From JBAXEO01 sp963789515 (lineage in GTDB: Bacteria > Actinomycetota > Coriobacteriia > Anaerosomatales > JAAXUF01): 64,000 nucleotides of DNA. Positions 62,644-64,000 of this stretch are shown here, in pieces. The notes under the pieces are model-generated. The model ran no database searches. It had not been told where the DNA came from and worked only from the letters and a program-made list of their open reading frames with translations. Location: positions 124,001-188,000 of the forward strand of contig CAWBKW010000004.1 of the NCBI GenBank assembly GCA_963789515.1, in the 5' to 3' direction. The translations under genes were made by a program, and so were the position numbers. Within the stretch, counting starts at the first letter, position 1. Each line of letters begins with the position of its first letter.

Positions 62644-63588
62644 CTAAGGCTTCAGGCCCAAGCCCATTTGCTGGAGCTTGTCCTTGACTTCTTCGATCGA
62701 CTTCGCGCCGAAGTTACGGATATTGAGAAGGTCGTTCTCCGAGCACTCATTGAGCTGCCCGATGGTGTTGACGCCCTGCCGCTTCAGGCAGTTGTAGGAG
62801 CGGACCGAAAGGTCGAGCTCCTCGATCGGCGTGTCCAGCACGCTCTCGCCTTCGTCTACAGCCGCGGCGAAGATGCCCTCGTCGGACAGGGCCGTGGCGG
62901 CATGATCGACGAAGAGCATCATGTGCTCGTCGATGATCCGACCGGCACGAGCGACTGCGTCACTCGGGTCGATCGCGCCGTTGGTCTCCACTTCAAGCGT
63001 GAGCTTGTCGTAGTCGGTACGCTGACCGACACGCGTGTTCTCCACGACGTAGGTGCAGCGCGAGACCGGCGAGAAGAGCGAGTCGACGGTGATGACGCCG
63101 ATCGGGTCCTCTGCGCGCTTGTTGCGGTCCGCCGACACGTACCCGCGACCGACGCCGATACGCACGCCCATCTCGAGCTTCGCGCCCTTGTTCAGGTGCG
63201 CGATGACATGCTCCGGGTTGACCAGCTCGAACTCGGCGGGGACCTTGAGGTCCGCACCGGTCACGGCAGTCTGGCCTGAAACCGACAGCGTGGCGACTGC
63301 GTCGCCCGCGCCGATCCCGGTCTCGCGAAACACCAGGCCCTTCACGTTGAGCACGATGTCGGTGACGTCCTCGCGGACACCCTCGATCGATGCGAACTCA
63401 TGCTGCTGGCCTTCGATCCTGATAGAAGTCGCGGCCGCTCCCTGCAGAGAGGAAAGCAACACGCGGCGCATGCAGTTGCCGAGGGTGTACCCGAAACCGC
63501 GCTCGAGCGGCTCGACGACGTAACGCGCAACATTCGCGTCGACCTGATCGAGATCGACCGTGACCTCTGGCCTCATGAACTCTGTCAT
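62644..63588 (-). CDS. rpoA: DNA-directed RNA polymerase alpha subunit
   Basis: 314 residues. N-terminal assembly domain with FGYTLGNCMRRVLLSSLQGAA, the ADRNKRAEDPIGVITVDSLFSPV stretch (about residues 155-177), then a linker and the C-terminal domain with IEELDLSVRSYNCLKRQGVNT and NIRNFGAKSIEEVKDKL that contacts promoter UP elements. Between rpsD and rplQ. Confidence 0.98.
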   Translation of the reverse strand: MTEFMRPEVTVDLDQVDANVARYVVEPLERGFGYTLGNCMRRVLLSSLQGAAATSIRIEGQQHEFASIEGVREDVTDIVLNVKGLVFRETGIGAGDAVATLSVSGQTAVTGADLKVPAEFELVNPEHVIAHLNKGAKLEMGVRIGVGRGYVSADRNKRAEDPIGVITVDSLFSPVSRCTYVVENTRVGQRTDYDKLTLEVETNGAIDPSDAVARAGRIIDEHMMLFVDHAATALSDEGIFAAAVDEGESVLDTPIEELDLSVRSYNCLKRQGVNTIGQLNECSENDLLNIRNFGAKSIEEVKDKLQQMGLGLKP

Positions 63589-63617
63589 CCAGTAGCCTCC
63601 TTGGCTGTCAGGTCCGG

Positions 63618-64000
63618 TTACTTCGAGTAGAGCTCGACGATGAGCTGCTCGCGAACCGGTGCGTCGATCTGCTCACGCGTCGGCAGCGAAAGGATCTTGC
63701 CCTGCAGCTTCTCGATATCGACCTCAAGCCAACCCGGGACCTCGATCTTTTCAGACGCGATGAGCGCCGTCTTGATGACCAGCAGGTCACGGGACTTGTC
63801 GGCGATTGCCACGACCTCGCCCGGACGAACCCGGTACGAAGGGATGTCAACGCGTCGGCCCGCAATGGTGATGTGGCCGTGGCGAACGATCTGCCTGGCC
63901 TCGTCGCGAGACTTGGCGAAGCCGAGTCGATAGACCACGTTGTCGAGCCGGCTCTCGAGAATGCGCAGCAGGTTCTCACCGGTGATGCCCTTCTGGGCAG
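63618..64000 (-). CDS. rpsD: 30S ribosomal protein S4 (partial, N-terminal part outside window)
   Basis: The last 126 residues; the gene continues beyond the right edge. Visible: GENLLRILESRLDNVVYRLGF, the S4 RNA-binding domain SRDEARQIVRHGHITIAGRRVDIPSYRV (residues by position 63835-63918), and the end REQLIVELYSK. It nucleates 30S assembly and in many bacteria represses its own operon. Confidence 0.97.
   Translation of the reverse strand, partial: AQKGITGENLLRILESRLDNVVYRLGFAKSRDEARQIVRHGHITIAGRRVDIPSYRVRPGEVVAIADKSRDLLVIKTALIASEKIEVPGWLEVDIEKLQGKILSLPTREQIDAPVREQLIVELYSK

Overview
The window is a GC-rich (about two thirds G+C by eye), gene-dense bacterial chromosome segment. It carries housekeeping genes in an actinobacterial/Firmicutes-like order (rpsD-rpoA-rplQ-ecfA1-ecfA2-ecfT-truA-rplM-rpsI-glmM-glmS). 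It also has a Thermus-type V/A-ATPase operon instead of an F-type ATP synthase, a GuaB3-type IMP dehydrogenase, HrcA/CIRCE-controlled groESL, a glmS ribozyme and multihaem c-type cytochromes. My inference is an anaerobic or facultatively anaerobic deep-branching actinobacterium, plausibly class Coriobacteriia (cytochrome-bearing OPB41/Anaerosomatales-like lineages). There is no 16S in the window to confirm this.

Layout. 0-7.8 kb: the tail of an ABC exporter, a PadR repressor, an FMN reductase-like protein, a badly frame-broken multihaem cytochrome, an ApgM-like phosphomutase that may act as a homoserine kinase, a membrane-anchored octahaem cytochrome, threonine synthase, a flavodoxin and a small unknown protein. 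7.8-13.4 kb: a tocopherol-cyclase-like protein, a GT4 glycosyltransferase, a PIG-L deacetylase, NhaA and a GNAT. 13.7-22.2 kb: a phosphate block with pstSCAB on the minus strand, divergent phoB/phoR-like genes behind a recognisable Pho box, a PAP2 phosphatase and a CBS-containing Mn pyrophosphatase. 22.2-34.8 kb: UvrD/PcrA helicase, GH1 glucosidase, a zinc-ribbon protein, DAHP synthase plus chorismate mutase, DacF, guaA-guaB3, a lipoprotein, YchF, an MGDG-synthase-like glycosyltransferase and a zinc-ribbon membrane protein. 34.9-41.6 kb: groESL, the t6A cluster (a RimI-TsaD fusion, TsaB, TsaE) with a family-4 uracil-DNA glycosylase, a nitroreductase and an unknown protein. 41.7-50.4 kb: the nine-gene V/A-ATPase operon. 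50.6-57.8 kb: alr, nnrE/D, acpS, glmS with its ribozyme, a PAS protein and glmM. 57.9-64 kb: ribosomal proteins, truA, the ECF transporter core, rpoA and the 3' part of rpsD.

Functional coherence: pst/pho, Mn-PPase and PAP2 form a phosphate-handling neighbourhood. glmM, glmS, alr and dacF feed and remodel peptidoglycan. The two cytochromes suggest electron transfer across the membrane. Many neighbours overlap by 1-4 bases (ATGA, GTGA, TGATG), so they are probably translationally coupled.

Quality caveat: at least nine genes between 1.6 and 49 kb (cytochrome, tocopherol-cyclase-like, nhaA, pstA, phoR, PAP2, guaA, nitroreductase, atpI) carry apparent 1-bp frameshifts, while I saw none in 50-64 kb. 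Because essential genes are hit, I read most of these as consensus-sequence errors rather than true pseudogenes. No CRISPR array, insertion sequence, prophage, tRNA or rRNA was recognised.
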